From Prevotella sp. (GTDB lineage Bacteria > Bacteroidota > Bacteroidia > Bacteroidales > Bacteroidaceae), in the NCBI GenBank assembly GCA_024680755.1, contig JAILBT010000022.1:1-41853 (forward strand): a DNA stretch of 41,853 nucleotides. Direction: 5' to 3'. Shown here piece after piece: positions 16,784 through 25,860 of this stretch. The translations under genes and the position numbers were made by a program. The notes beneath the pieces are model-generated. The model worked only from the letters and a program-made list of their open reading frames with translations, had not been told where the DNA came from and searched no databases. Numbering within the stretch: position 1 is the first letter of the stretch; each line of letters starts with the position of its first letter.

Positions 16784-16813
16784 AGCTGTGTATTCTTGCG
16801 AGTGTGTCCTACC

Positions 16814-17113
16814 CTACTGGGCCTCTTTCAGCAGTGCAATGCACTTGTTGACTTCCTTGACAAGCGCCGTGATGCGCTCTTTTGCTTTAACGAGCTCACC
16901 GTTTGTGATGGTCAGCATCTTTGCCATGCGCAACCGCTCCAGGTCGTCGCCAAGCTGCTGCACCTTCGCTTTCAGCTCAGACTGCTGCCTCTCGCTTTCA
17001 GAGAGCATGGCATACAGCTCTACATTCTCCTTCTTCAGTTCCTGATAGTGGAGCAACATCTGCCTCACGCGGGTTTCGAAGGTTGTCAGCTTCTGTTGAT
17101 TGGGAGACAACAT
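16814..17113 (-). CDS. Small coiled-coil protein upstream of zapA
   Basis: About 99 residues from ATG 17113 (the frame is open to 17167, but those extra residues look like untranslated leader). Nearly the whole protein is predicted coiled coil: LLHYQELKKENVELYAML, ERQQSELKAKVQQLGDDL and so on. Family not firmly recognised. The position next to zapA and the ZapB-like composition suggest a division-associated coiled-coil protein, which is inference from context only. No membrane segment or signal peptide. Confidence 0.65.
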   Translation of the reverse strand: MLSPNQQKLTTFETRVRQMLLHYQELKKENVELYAMLSESERQQSELKAKVQQLGDDLERLRMAKMLTITNGELVKAKERITALVKEVNKCIALLKEAQ

Positions 17114-17188
17114 TGTTGGTTTACGGTTTACGAATGTTTGGGGTTCTGTGTTCTTTGGGTGGGACAAGTATGCGGTCTTGCCTTTGCA

Positions 17189-17827
17189 TCACTTCTTGAT
17201 ATCGTCCTGATTTGCCGGGCTTGGCTCTTTCTTTGCCAGTATGACCACAGTCACGACAAACTCTTTGATCCACTCTTCACTGTACCCCAGTCGCTGTCGC
17301 AGCTCTCGTACACCGACTACAGGCTTCATAACGCTCGGGTCAGTATAGTCGTTGTTGTTCAGTATTTTATGCACTGTATCCTCAACCATGCGTTTCAGTG
17401 TGTTCTTGAACAGCAACGGTATGCGTAGCTTGTATTTCATCTGGTTACTGACCAACATCATAATGTCTTGCGTGAAGGTCTGAAACTGCAGCAGGTACGC
17501 CTGCACATCCTGTGGCTTGCGACACTTGCGGCGCAGACTCTGGTCTATCTCCTTGAAGAAATTGTCGCTCATGCCATAGATGTCTCGTAACAACTTGCGG
17601 CACTTACTTTTTTCGCCCACGCCCAACTTGTTGTTGACCGTGGCCACATGGAAAGTCTGCTTGAACACTCGCAAGTCGGGCAGCGCAGCCAGATTGGTCA
17701 GCCCTATCTCTGCTGCTATCGACGCTTGGAAATAGACGCGTATGAGCGTCATGAAATCTTCCATGCCGCCTGTACGCTGTTCGTCGCCGTCGGTGTTCTT
17801 GCCAAATAGTTTTTTCAGAAAATTCAT
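17189..17827 (-). CDS. Conserved-looking protein of unknown function
   Basis: 212 residues, soluble and mainly helical; I do not recognise a named domain. A basic, aromatic N-terminus (MNFLKKLFGKN) could be an amphipathic membrane-binding helix. The body is rich in basic residues (SLRRKCRKPQDVQAY, MKYKLRIPLLFKNTLKRM) and contains scattered cysteines without a metal-site pattern. It begins 30 bp after the maeB stop and precedes the coiled-coil gene by 75 bp, so it is probably expressed with the division and RNA-decay genes. The ATG at 17827 is the only reasonable start. Codon use does not differ visibly from its neighbours. Confidence 0.75.
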   Translation of the reverse strand: MNFLKKLFGKNTDGDEQRTGGMEDFMTLIRVYFQASIAAEIGLTNLAALPDLRVFKQTFHVATVNNKLGVGEKSKCRKLLRDIYGMSDNFFKEIDQSLRRKCRKPQDVQAYLLQFQTFTQDIMMLVSNQMKYKLRIPLLFKNTLKRMVEDTVHKILNNNDYTDPSVMKPVVGVRELRQRLGYSEEWIKEFVVTVVILAKKEPSPANQDDIKK

Positions 17828-17857
17828 TCTTTCGGTTCTTAGTTTTAATTTTGTTTT

Positions 17858-20152
17858 TTACCTGGCCACGCGATCCTTCAGCTTCTGAACATAAGCATCG
17901 ATGACGGCCACGGCGGTGATGTTCACCACGTCGCGCACGGTGGAGCCAAAGTCTGTAAAATGGATGGGCTTGTTCAGTCCCATCTGTACAGGGCCGATAA
18001 TCTCTACATCGCTGGACAGGCCCTGCAGTAACTTGAACGACGAGCGTGCACTGGTCAGGTTGGGAAACACCAGCGTATTGGCCTCCTCACCATTCAGCCG
18101 CGTGAAGGGGTAAAGGCCGTCGCGCAACTCGGGGTCAAGTGCGAAGCCTATCTGCATCTCGCCATCGACCTTCATGCTTGGGAAGCGGCGCTGCATTTCG
18201 GCCACGGCTTGCCGCACCTTGACCGACCCGCGACTGGTGTCGCTGCCAAAGTTGCTGTAGCTGATGAGCGCTATGCGCGGTTCTTCGTTGAAAAAGCGCA
18301 CCGAGTTGGCGGCCAGCGTGGCCAAATCGACCAGTTCTTCCGTGTCGGGATCCTGGTTGATCAACGTGTCAGCAATGTAGAGCGTGCCACGAGCAGAGTT
18401 CACGATGTGCATGGTTCCGAAATGATGGTATTCGGGTCTTATGCCTATGACCTCCTTTGCCACCTTGACCGTGTTGGAGTACTTGGTATAGAGTCCGGTG
18501 ATGAAGGCGTCAGCATCGCCAGTCTCCACCATCATCATTCCGAAATAGTTGCGCTCAAACATCTTGTCGTTGGCCTCCTGAAAGGTGTAGCCGTCGCGCT
18601 GCCGCTTCTGTGTGAGCATGGCGGCATAGCGTTCGCGTCGCTCGGCCTCGCGGTCGTGGCGCAGGTTCACTATCTCCAGTCCGTCGAGGTTCAACTCCAG
18701 CTCTTGTGCCAGCTTCTCTATCCGCTCCTCGTTGCCCAGCAACACAGGGTGACAAATTCCCTCCTGATATGCCTGCACGGCGGCTTTCAGCATGGTGGGG
18801 TGCATGGCCTCCGAGAATACGACGCGCATGGGGTGTCTGCGCGCGGTGTCGTGTAGCTTCTGCGTCAGCTTGGTCTCCTGCCCCATCAGCTGACGCAGCT
18901 GCTTCTTGTAGGCATTCCAGTCGGCTATCTCGCGCCGCGCCACACCGCTGTCAATAGCAGCACGGGCCACGGCCGCGCTCACCTCGGTTATAAGTCGCGG
19001 ATCGACAGGCTTCGGAATAAAATAGTCGCGCCCGAAGCTCAGGTTGTTCACCTTATAGACATCATTCACCACGTCGGGCACAGGCTGCTTGGCCAGGTCG
19101 GCTATGGCGTTCACAGCTGCCATCTTCATCTCCTCGTTGATGGCAGTGGCATGAACATCGAGCGCCCCGCGGAAGATATACGGGAAGCCGATGACATTGT
19201 TGATTTGGTTGGGATAGTCGGTGCGTCCTGTTGCCATCAGCACATCGGGACGGGCCGCGAAAGCCTCCTCATACGAGATTTCTGGCACAGGGTTGGCCAG
19301 GGCGAAGATGACGGGGTCCGGGGCCATGTTCCTGACCATGTCCTGCGTGAGTACATTGCCTTTCGACAGGCCCACAAAGACATCTGCTCCGCACACAGCC
19401 TCGGCCAGGGTGTGAATGTCGCGCCTGTCGGTTGCAAAGAAGCGTTTCTGCTCGTTCAGCCCCTCACGGTCGCTTGTTATCACACCGCGCGAGTCGAGCA
19501 TGACGATGTTCTCCCGCTGCGCTCCCAGAGCCATGTAGAGCCGCGTGCAGCTGATAGCGGCAGCTCCGGCTCCGTTCACCACTATCTTAACCTTCGCAAT
19601 GTCCTTGCCGGCCACCTCGAGTGCGTTCTTCAGCCCGGCTGCCGAGATGATGGCTGTGCCATGCTGGTCGTCGTGCATGACCGGAATGTCGAGCGTACGC
19701 TTCAGGCGCTGTTCGATGTAGAAGCACTCTGGAGCCTTGATGTCCTCAAGATTGATGCCACCAAAGGTGGGCGCAATGCGCTCGACGGCCTCACAAAATT
19801 TCTCCGGGTCTTTCTCGTCCACCTCGATGTCGAACACGTCTATGCCGCCATAGATTTTGAACAGCAGACCCTTGCCTTCCATGACCGGCTTGCCGCTCAT
19901 GGCACCGATGTCGCCAAGCCCTAACACAGCAGTGCCGTTAGAGATGACCGCCACCAGATTGCCTTTGTCTGTATAGCGATAGGCAGCCGACGGATCCTGC
20001 TGTATCTCCAGACAAGGGAAAGCCACACCCGGAGAGTAGGCCAACGACAGGTCGGTCTGTGTGCGGTATGCCTTTGTTGGTTTGACTTCTATCTTGCCCG
20101 GACGACCACTTTCGTGATATGCGAGGGCGGCCTCCTTAGATATTTTTACCAT
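17858..20152 (-). CDS. maeB: NADP-dependent malic enzyme (MaeB type)
   Basis: Oxidative decarboxylation of malate to pyruvate with NADPH formation. 764 residues, the size of the MaeB class in which the malic enzyme (about residues 1-420) is fused to a phosphotransacetylase-like domain (about 435-764). Visible motifs: [33 protein letters not shown]; the catalytic-region [19 protein letters not shown]; and Rossmann glycines in [12 protein letters not shown]. In the fused domain, [15 protein letters not shown] and [11 protein letters not shown] are recognisable; in this class the domain is regarded as regulatory rather than a working acetyltransferase. It has its own well-matched promoter and may head the transcript through rsgA. 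Confidence 0.95.
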   Translation of the reverse strand: MVKISKEAALAYHESGRPGKIEVKPTKAYRTQTDLSLAYSPGVAFPCLEIQQDPSAAYRYTDKGNLVAVISNGTAVLGLGDIGAMSGKPVMEGKGLLFKIYGGIDVFDIEVDEKDPEKFCEAVERIAPTFGGINLEDIKAPECFYIEQRLKRTLDIPVMHDDQHGTAIISAAGLKNALEVAGKDIAKVKIVVNGAGAAAISCTRLYMALGAQRENIVMLDSRGVITSDREGLNEQKRFFATDRRDIHTLAEAVCGADVFVGLSKGNVLTQDMVRNMAPDPVIFALANPVPEISYEEAFAARPDVLMATGRTDYPNQINNVIGFPYIFRGALDVHATAINEEMKMAAVNAIADLAKQPVPDVVNDVYKVNNLSFGRDYFIPKPVDPRLITEVSAAVARAAIDSGVARREIADWNAYKKQLRQLMGQETKLTQKLHDTARRHPMRVVFSEAMHPTMLKAAVQAYQEGICHPVLLGNEERIEKLAQELELNLDGLEIVNLRHDREAERRERYAAMLTQKRQRDGYTFQEANDKMFERNYFGMMMVETGDADAFITGLYTKYSNTVKVAKEVIGIRPEYHHFGTMHIVNSARGTLYIADTLINQDPDTEELVDLATLAANSVRFFNEEPRIALISYSNFGSDTSRGSVKVRQAVAEMQRRFPSMKVDGEMQIGFALDPELRDGLYPFTRLNGEEANTLVFPNLTSARSSFKLLQGLSSDVEIIGPVQMGLNKPIHFTDFGSTVRDVVNITAVAVIDAYVQKLKDRVAR

Positions 20153-20208
20153 AAAGTTTGCAGTCGTTGATATTTTACTGTTTGTTATACATTTAATAAA
20201 TTCGCGTG

Positions 20209-20239
20209 CAAAATTAATAAAAACCTATGTAAAGACAAA
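20209..20239 (-). promoter_or_regulatory. Bacteroidetes-type promoter for maeB
   Basis: On the minus strand TTTG (20239-20236), a 19-nt spacer and TAATTTTG (20216-20209), 56 nt before the maeB ATG. Divergent from the rfbA promoter. Confidence 0.8.
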
Positions 20240-20276
20240 AAAAAAAGCCACAATATGCGTTTTTTCTTTCAAAAAC

Positions 20277-20307
20277 TTTCTTATATGAGAATTTATTCTT
20301 AACTTTG
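20277..20307 (+). promoter_or_regulatory. Bacteroidetes-type promoter for rfbA-wzc
   Basis: TTTC (20277-20280, one mismatch to TTTG), a 19-nt spacer and TAACTTTG (20300-20307), 55 nt before the rfbA ATG. Confidence 0.72.
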
Positions 20308-20362
20308 CGCGCCAAAAGTGTGCAATTATACATATAATTATTAAGCAAACAACCAACAATTC

Positions 20363-21238
20363 ATGAAAGGCATAGTCTTAGCAGGCGGAAGTGGCACTCG
20401 CCTCTTTCCCATCACCAAGGGTGTGAGCAAGCAGATGCTGCCCATCTTTGACAAGCCAATGATTTATTATCCCGTTTCAGTGCTCATGCTGGCCGGCATC
20501 CGCGACATTCTGATTATCTCCACCCCCAACGACCTACCCGGCTTCCGCCGTCTGCTGGGCGACGGCTCTGACTATGGCGTGCGCTTTGAGTATGCCGAGC
20601 AGCCCTCGCCCGACGGACTGGCTCAAGCTTTCATCATTGGCCGCGATTTCATTGGCACGGACAGCGTGTGTCTTGTCCTGGGCGATAATATTTTCTATGG
20701 TTCGGGCTTCTCTGCCCTGCTGCGTCAGAGCGTGCAGAACGCAGAAAAAAACGGCCAGGCCACCGTGTTTGGCTACTATGTGCAAGACCCCGAGCGCTAT
20801 GGCGTGGCCGAGTTTGACGCTGAGGGCAACTGCCTCAGCATAGAAGAGAAACCTCAGCGCCCAAAGTCAAACTATGCTGTGGTGGGACTGTATTTCTATC
20901 CCAACAGTGTAGTGGACATTGCAGCACACATAAAGCCGAGCGCCAGGGGCGAGCTGGAGATAACTACCGTCAACCAAGAGTATCTGGCCCAGCACCGTCT
21001 GAAGGTACAGACGCTGCAACGCGGCTTCGCATGGTTGGACACCGGCACCCACGACTCGCTGGCCGAGGCCTCTACGTTCATCGAGGTCATCGAGAAGCGA
21101 CAGGGACTGAAAATTGCATGCCTGGAGGAGATAGCCTTCAAGAGAGGCTGGATTAACCGAGACAAAGTGAGAGAGCTGGCCCTGCCAATGGCAAAGAACG
21201 ATTATGGCAAATACCTGTTGGATTTGGTAAAAAATTAA
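20363..21238 (+). CDS. rfbA: Glucose-1-phosphate thymidylyltransferase
   Basis: Makes dTDP-glucose from dTTP and glucose-1-phosphate, the first step to dTDP-rhamnose and related deoxysugars. 291 residues, the standard length. The nucleotide-binding signature [20 protein letters not shown] starts at residue 3; [25 protein letters not shown] (metal-binding Asp) and the C-terminal [14 protein letters not shown] are all typical. Other genes of the pathway (rfbB, rfbC, rfbD) are not in the window. The Wzc-type kinase gene follows 15 bp downstream, linking this enzyme to surface polysaccharide synthesis. Confidence 0.97.
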   Translation: MKGIVLAGGSGTRLFPITKGVSKQMLPIFDKPMIYYPVSVLMLAGIRDILIISTPNDLPGFRRLLGDGSDYGVRFEYAEQPSPDGLAQAFIIGRDFIGTDSVCLVLGDNIFYGSGFSALLRQSVQNAEKNGQATVFGYYVQDPERYGVAEFDAEGNCLSIEEKPQRPKSNYAVVGLYFYPNSVVDIAAHIKPSARGELEITTVNQEYLAQHRLKVQTLQRGFAWLDTGTHDSLAEASTFIEVIEKRQGLKIACLEEIAFKRGWINRDKVRELALPMAKNDYGKYLLDLVKN

Positions 21239-21253
21239 TAATAAAACGTAAAT

Positions 21254-23827
21254 ATGGAAGAAAACAAGAAAGTCAGCGCCACGGAAGCACAGAACGTCGT
21301 CGTGGCCAACGTAGCCGAGGAAGAGGAGTCGTCGTTCAATTTCCGCGCCATCTTCGCTATCCTCATTCTCAACTGGCAGTGGTTCATACTGTCGTTCATC
21401 ATTGCTATGGCATGTGCCATGCTCTACCTGAGATACAAGACACCCGTATATCAGGTCAGTACAAAAATGCTCATCAAGGAGGAACAGAACTACCGCCGCA
21501 GCTCTGCCAACCAGATGTTGTCCAACATGCAGGACCTGGGCTTTATGACCAACTCGGCCGGCATCGACAACGAGGTGGAGATAATCCAAAGCGGTATCCT
21601 GGCCCGCCAGGCTGTGAAAGACCTGAAGCTCTATGTTACCTACATGGTCGAAGGCGTCGTGAAAGACCATCTGGCATACAGCGACCAGCCTATCAGCATT
21701 GACATTGACCCCAACACACTGGCCGAAATGGACAAGAACCCGTTGCTGGGCTACAAATTTTTCAAGTTGCGGCTCAGCAAAGACGGCTCGGAATACAGAC
21801 TGGAGGGCAAGGTGTTTGACACCGGGTCTAACACGCGTAAACCCATCTATAGCTTCGGCTCGACCATAAAAAGCCTGCCAACAGCCATCAACACCAAGTA
21901 TGGCACACTGACCCTGACGGAGAACGTCGGATGCAAATGGAACGAACGCGGACGCGACATGCTGATAAGCATAGTACCGCCATACATCGCAGCCATGGGT
22001 TATTTAAAGTCTCTGACTGTGGAGCCGACATCAAAGATGACCACGATTGCGCAGATAACGCTGAAAGATCAGAACCCAATCAGGGCTATCGATTTCCTGA
22101 ATCAGCTGGCGCTTGTCTATAACCAGCAGGCTAATGCCGACAAGAACGAGATAGCCATGAAGACGGAGGAGTTCATCAATGAGCGTCTGCAGAAGATAGA
22201 CGCCGAGCTGGGCACCACCGAAGGAGCTTTGGAGAACTATAAGAAGCGCAACCGCCTGACCGAGCTCAAGCTCGATGCGACGCAGACCCTGGCACAGAAT
22301 AGTGAATACACCAACCGACTGTCAGAGGCCAACACACAGATACAGCTGCTCGACTACCTGCGCGAGTATGTCGATAATCCTGACAACCGCTACCAGCTTG
22401 TGCCGGGCAACGTCGGTCTGACCGACCAAGCCTCAACGCAGCTCATCGTACAGTATAACCAGGCCGTTCAAAACCGCGAACGCCTGCTACGTTCGGCTTC
22501 AGAGAACGCACCTCAGGTGCAGACGCTGACAGCCACCCTCGACCAGCTGCAGCGCTCCATACGCACCGCACTGCTGCAGGCACGCCGCTCGGCAGACATT
22601 CTGCGCCAGGGCATACAGAGTCAATACAGCATCTACCAGCAGCGCATGGCCAACGCACCTGAGCAAGAGCGCATACTGACACAGATAGGCCGACAGCAAG
22701 AGGTGAAGTCGGGACTGTATCTCATGCTTCTGCAGAAACGCGAGGAGAACAGCATCTCACTGGCCGCAACAGCCAACAAAGGACAGCTGATAGACGAGCC
22801 GCAGTATGAGGGACAAACATCGCCCAAACGTAGCATCATACTGCTGGCGGCTATGATAATAGGTCTCGGACTGCCCCTTGTCATCATCTATCTGCTACAG
22901 TTGCTGCGCTACAAGATTGAGGGACGTGAAGATGTCATGCGCCTGACCACCCTACCCCTGGTGGCTGACATACCCGTGGCCAATGAGAACGCCAAGACCA
23001 ACATTGGCGGCATCGTAGTGCGCGAGAACGAGAACAACCAGATGGACGAGATATTCCGCTCGCTGCGCGCCAGCGTACAGTTCACCATGACGGAAACCGA
23101 GAAGGTGATACAGTTCACCTCGTCAACCTCTGGCGAGGGCAAGACGTTCTGTGCCGCCAACCTGGCCACATCGTTCGCCATTCTGGGCAAACGCACCATA
23201 CTCGTGGGCCTCGACATACGTAAGCCTGCTCTGGGACGCCTCTTCCAGAAACACGACCGTCAGCAAGGCCTGACCAACCTGCTGCGAAAAGAAAAGGTGA
23301 CACTGGCCGACCTGAAAAGCCAAATTGACAGCTCGGACGTCAATGCCAACCTCGACCTGCTTCTGGCCGGCCCCACACCTCCCAATCCCACCGAGCTGCT
23401 GGCACGCCCCAACCTGAAGCAAATCCTGGACATGTTGCGCCAAGAGTATGACATCATCGTGCTTGACACGGCCCCTGTGGGTCTGGTGACAGACACACTC
23501 GAGATTGCTCGCTGGGCCGATATGACATGCTTCGTCTGCCGCGCTGACTACACACCGAAGTCATCCTTCGCACAGGTCAACCAGCTGGCCGAGGAAAACA
23601 AGATGCCCAAGGTGGTCATACTGCTCAACGGTGTCGATATGTCGAAGAAGAAGTATGGCTACTACTATGGCTACGGACGCTACGGCAAATACGGACGCTA
23701 CGGCTATGGTTACGGACGCTATGGCTATGGGCGTTATGGCTACGGCAACTATGGCAACTACGGCAACTATGGCAACTATGCCGACAGCCATTATGGTAAC
23801 AAAAACGACGACTCTATAAAGAAATAA
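21254..23827 (+). CDS. Wzc-type polysaccharide chain-length regulator and tyrosine autokinase
   Basis: Inner-membrane co-polymerase controlling capsule or exopolysaccharide polymerisation and export. 857 residues. Membrane helices lie near residues 35-60 and 526-551, flanking a large periplasmic Wzz-like region with coiled coil; the PxxSPKR-type end is seen as GQTSPKRSI. The cytoplasmic BY-kinase domain has Walker A (STSGEGKTFC) near 623-632, Walker A' (ILVGLDIRKPALG) near 650 and Walker B (IIVLDTAPVGLVTD) near 735. The tail (about residues 800-848) is a Tyr-Gly repeat with 19 tyrosines, far more than the usual 5-7, and is the expected autophosphorylation site. A HAD hydrolase gene follows after 6 bp. 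No low-molecular-weight tyrosine phosphatase (Wzb type) is in the window. Confidence 0.94.
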   Translation: MEENKKVSATEAQNVVVANVAEEEESSFNFRAIFAILILNWQWFILSFIIAMACAMLYLRYKTPVYQVSTKMLIKEEQNYRRSSANQMLSNMQDLGFMTNSAGIDNEVEIIQSGILARQAVKDLKLYVTYMVEGVVKDHLAYSDQPISIDIDPNTLAEMDKNPLLGYKFFKLRLSKDGSEYRLEGKVFDTGSNTRKPIYSFGSTIKSLPTAINTKYGTLTLTENVGCKWNERGRDMLISIVPPYIAAMGYLKSLTVEPTSKMTTIAQITLKDQNPIRAIDFLNQLALVYNQQANADKNEIAMKTEEFINERLQKIDAELGTTEGALENYKKRNRLTELKLDATQTLAQNSEYTNRLSEANTQIQLLDYLREYVDNPDNRYQLVPGNVGLTDQASTQLIVQYNQAVQNRERLLRSASENAPQVQTLTATLDQLQRSIRTALLQARRSADILRQGIQSQYSIYQQRMANAPEQERILTQIGRQQEVKSGLYLMLLQKREENSISLAATANKGQLIDEPQYEGQTSPKRSIILLAAMIIGLGLPLVIIYLLQLLRYKIEGREDVMRLTTLPLVADIPVANENAKTNIGGIVVRENENNQMDEIFRSLRASVQFTMTETEKVIQFTSSTSGEGKTFCAANLATSFAILGKRTILVGLDIRKPALGRLFQKHDRQQGLTNLLRKEKVTLADLKSQIDSSDVNANLDLLLAGPTPPNPTELLARPNLKQILDMLRQEYDIIVLDTAPVGLVTDTLEIARWADMTCFVCRADYTPKSSFAQVNQLAEENKMPKVVILLNGVDMSKKKYGYYYGYGRYGKYGRYGYGYGRYGYGRYGYGNYGNYGNYGNYADSHYGNKNDDSIKK

Positions 23828-23833
23828 CACACC

Positions 23834-24280
23834 ATGACAATTGCTGTGGATTTTGACGGAACCATTGTGGAAGACCGCTACCCGGAAATCGGCGAGGAAC
23901 GAGCTTTCGCTACCGACACACTGCGCATGCTGCTCAAGGACCGCCACCGCCTCATACTTTGGACCGTGCGCGAGGGAGCTGCATTGGAAGAAGCACTACA
24001 GTGGTGTCACGAGCGAGGTGTTGATTTCTATGCCGTCAACCGCGACTATCCGGAGGAGACCATGGCCAACAACCAGCACTTCAGCCGAAAGATAAAGGCT
24101 GATGTCTTTATCGACGACCGAAACATAGGCGGACTGCCCGACTGGGGAACCATCTATCGCATGATAAGTCATCACAAGAAATGGTATCACCTGATATCGG
24201 AAGCTGAACGCAATGGTTCATCCAGCTTCTACGACGACAGCAATGTCAAGAAGAAGAAGAAACACTGGTGGCAGTTCTGA
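23834..24280 (+). CDS. Small HAD-superfamily hydrolase
   Basis: 148 residues. HAD motif I is DFDGT near residues 6-10 (nucleophile Asp and acid-base Asp), motif II is probably the WTVREG region near 44, and motif IV is FIDDRNIGG near 93-101. There is no cap domain, only short insertions, so the substrate could be a macromolecule or a phospho-sugar. The lysine-rich end (VKKKKKHWWQF) is unusual. It starts 6 bp after the kinase stop and is almost certainly co-transcribed, so a role in the polysaccharide pathway or in dephosphorylating the kinase tail is possible; neither is shown by the sequence. Confidence 0.85.
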   Translation: MTIAVDFDGTIVEDRYPEIGEERAFATDTLRMLLKDRHRLILWTVREGAALEEALQWCHERGVDFYAVNRDYPEETMANNQHFSRKIKADVFIDDRNIGGLPDWGTIYRMISHHKKWYHLISEAERNGSSSFYDDSNVKKKKKHWWQF

Positions 24281-24337
24281 GCCGCAAGCGAAGGGCACGA
24301 ACTGAACAGAAACCAAAAGAACAATGGTTCAATCATC

Positions 24338-24940
24338 ATGATAGAGTACATACATGGCCACCTGGCCGAACTTCAACCCACACTGGCCGTAATAGAAGCG
24401 GCCGGTGTGGGTTTTGCCATCAACATCACCTTGGGCACATACTCAGCCCTGCAGGGTAAAGACGATGTAAAAGCTTACATCTACGAGGTTTTGCGTGAAG
24501 ATTCCCACCTGCTCTACGGCTTTGCAACAAAGAAAGAGCGCGAGCTGTTCGCACTGCTTGTTACCGTGCCTGGCGTGGGTGCCAGCACTGCGCGCATGGT
24601 GTTGTCGTCGATGTCGGTTCAGGAGCTCTGCGCAGCCATCTCTACCGGCAATGAGCGGCTGATAAAGCAGATAAAAGGAATCGGGCTGAAAACAGCCCAA
24701 CGTATCATTGTTGACCTGCGCGACAAGATTGTTTCGCTGGGCATCGCAACCGAAATACCGGCCGGAGGCATGGTGGAAGAGCCTGTTAACAATGCCGTTA
24801 AAGACGAGGCCGTTGCTGCACTGACCATGCTGGGCTTCTCGCCAGCACCCACGCAGAAGGTCGTTCTTGAGATACTGAAGAGCCAGCCGGATCTGCCTGT
24901 AGAACAGGTCATCAAGCTGGCACTGAAGCAAATCAAATAG
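24338..24940 (+). CDS. ruvA: Holliday junction branch-migration protein RuvA
   Basis: Binds four-way DNA junctions and loads the RuvB motor. 200 residues, the normal length. An OB-fold domain I (MIEYIHGHLAELQPTLAVIEA), a helix-hairpin-helix domain II (LLVTVPGVGASTARMVLSSM and IKQIKGIGLKTAQRIIVDL) and a C-terminal RuvB-contact domain III (DEAVAALTMLGFSPAPTQKVV) are all present. The first ATG is correct, matching the canonical M-I-x-Y-I start. The gene is 57 bp downstream of the HAD gene; ruvB and ruvC are absent. Confidence 0.97.
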   Translation: MIEYIHGHLAELQPTLAVIEAAGVGFAINITLGTYSALQGKDDVKAYIYEVLREDSHLLYGFATKKERELFALLVTVPGVGASTARMVLSSMSVQELCAAISTGNERLIKQIKGIGLKTAQRIIVDLRDKIVSLGIATEIPAGGMVEEPVNNAVKDEAVAALTMLGFSPAPTQKVVLEILKSQPDLPVEQVIKLALKQIK

Positions 24941-25095
24941 ACCGTCAGACCATGTAGTCGTCTATGAAAAAACTGCCATAAACAGATGTCCCGTTGAACA
25001 CGACGGCCTAAGGAAACAGGTATGGCAACAACAAAACCAGGGAAAACGTGAAACAACTACAATAGTAGTAGTTTTACTGGTTTCATCTGGTTTTA

Positions 25096-25115
25096 TTGTG
25101 TTTACGCAAACACAA
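25096..25115. repeat. Perfect palindrome in the ruvA-DUF4112 gap
   Basis: Eight-base arms (TTGTGTTT / AAACACAA) around a 4-nt centre. The surrounding gap 24941-25184 is 244 bp with no ORF I would support, no TAnnTTTG element and no RNA gene I can recognise. The palindrome could be an operator or a small hairpin. Confidence 0.45.
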
Positions 25116-25184
25116 AGCTTATGATACATCCGATGGAAAGGAGAGACATATTATCAGCTTCACTGAAAAAAAAGAAAGGCAACA

Positions 25185-25676
25185 ATGAATAAAGATGAGA
25201 GACGACAACAACAGCGGCAGCGTCTTTTGGGCAACCGGGTCTATAAGGCAATGGAGGACCTGACGCGCTATATGGACCGCTACTATCTGGACGCGCTCGT
25301 CGGGATCATTCCGGGTTGGGGCGATGCCATGTCGTTGCTCTGTGCCCTACCCTTCGTCTATTTTTCGGCTCACGTCATCAAGAGCGTACCGCTGACACTG
25401 GCAATCATCAACAATGCCCTTCGCGACATGCTGATGGGCATGATACCATTCTTCGTTGGTGACATCATCGACATCTTCCATCGCTCCAACATCCAGAACA
25501 TGCAGATGATTCGCGGTTTCGTTGATGGCGATGAGACGATGATCAGGCAGGTGAACCAACGAGCCTTTCAGTCTGTCATCGTTCTTGCTGTCCTGCTACT
25601 GCTTATAGCTCTGATGATTTGGGCACTCGTCAGTTTCGGCAGCTTCCTGTATTCAATGGCTTCATCCATCTTCTGA
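25185..25676 (+). CDS. DUF4112 family membrane protein
   Basis: 163 residues. The family signature LDALVGIIPGWGDAMSLL near residues 36-53 identifies DUF4112; it is a membrane protein family of unknown function. Hydrophobic segments lie near 48-66, 74-100 and 125-155, the last (VIVLAVLLLLIALMIWALVSF) a clear helix. The basic, Gln-rich N-terminus (KDERRQQQRQRLLG) should face the cytoplasm. Only 21 bp separate the stop from the promoter-bearing repeat that precedes the GH43 gene. Confidence 0.85.
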   Translation: MNKDERRQQQRQRLLGNRVYKAMEDLTRYMDRYYLDALVGIIPGWGDAMSLLCALPFVYFSAHVIKSVPLTLAIINNALRDMLMGMIPFFVGDIIDIFHRSNIQNMQMIRGFVDGDETMIRQVNQRAFQSVIVLAVLLLLIALMIWALVSFGSFLYSMASSIF

Positions 25677-25697
25677 ACAAGATGATGGCATCGTGAC

Positions 25698-25783
25698 AGG
25701 TACAAAGCGCAAGCGAATCCTCCGTCTCGGGGAAAAAACAAGCGAGCATATTTTGTTCTTCTCTCGTCTTTAGGTAGCTTTGC
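25698..25783 (+). repeat. Promoter-bearing dispersed repeat, copy A
   Basis: 86 bp that recurs in inverted orientation at 41764-41850. By hand alignment about 77 of 87 columns are identical. This includes a perfect 33-bp block (25698-25730) starting AGGTACAAAGCGCAAGC, a perfect AAAAAACAAGCGAGC block and a perfect 16-bp block TTTTGTTCTTCTCTCG covering the -33 element. Similarity stops abruptly at 25698 on the left and fades after the -7 element on the right. Confidence 0.88.
25752..25782 (+). promoter_or_regulatory. Bacteroidetes-type promoter for the GH43 gene
   Basis: TTTG (25752-25755), a 19-nt spacer and TAGCTTTG (25775-25782), 78 nt before ATG 25861. It lies inside the dispersed repeat. 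Confidence 0.78.
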
Positions 25784-25860
25784 TGGCGGTGAGGTTATAA
25801 AGTAAAACATTCCGCAAACATTCATGTACAATTAATACCAATACAAAACCCAAAAACACA

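Noticed and set aside
19151..19924. Open frame of 257 codons on the plus strand inside maeB
   Set aside because: Antisense to the conserved malic enzyme core, with low-complexity His/Val-rich composition and no recognisable motif; a shadow frame of GC-rich coding DNA.
20867..21670. Minus-strand frame spanning the rfbA-wzc junction
   Set aside because: Overlaps two well-supported genes and has no signature; its His/Val/Leu-rich composition is typical of antisense frames here.
24941..25184. Possible small gene or RNA in the ruvA-DUF4112 gap
   Set aside because: No supported ORF, promoter or stable long structure; only a 20-bp palindrome is notable and is listed separately.
25568..25831. Minus-strand ORF of 87 codons across repeat copy A
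   Set aside because: It runs antisense through the promoter and the DUF4112 gene; probably a spurious frame produced by the repeat.
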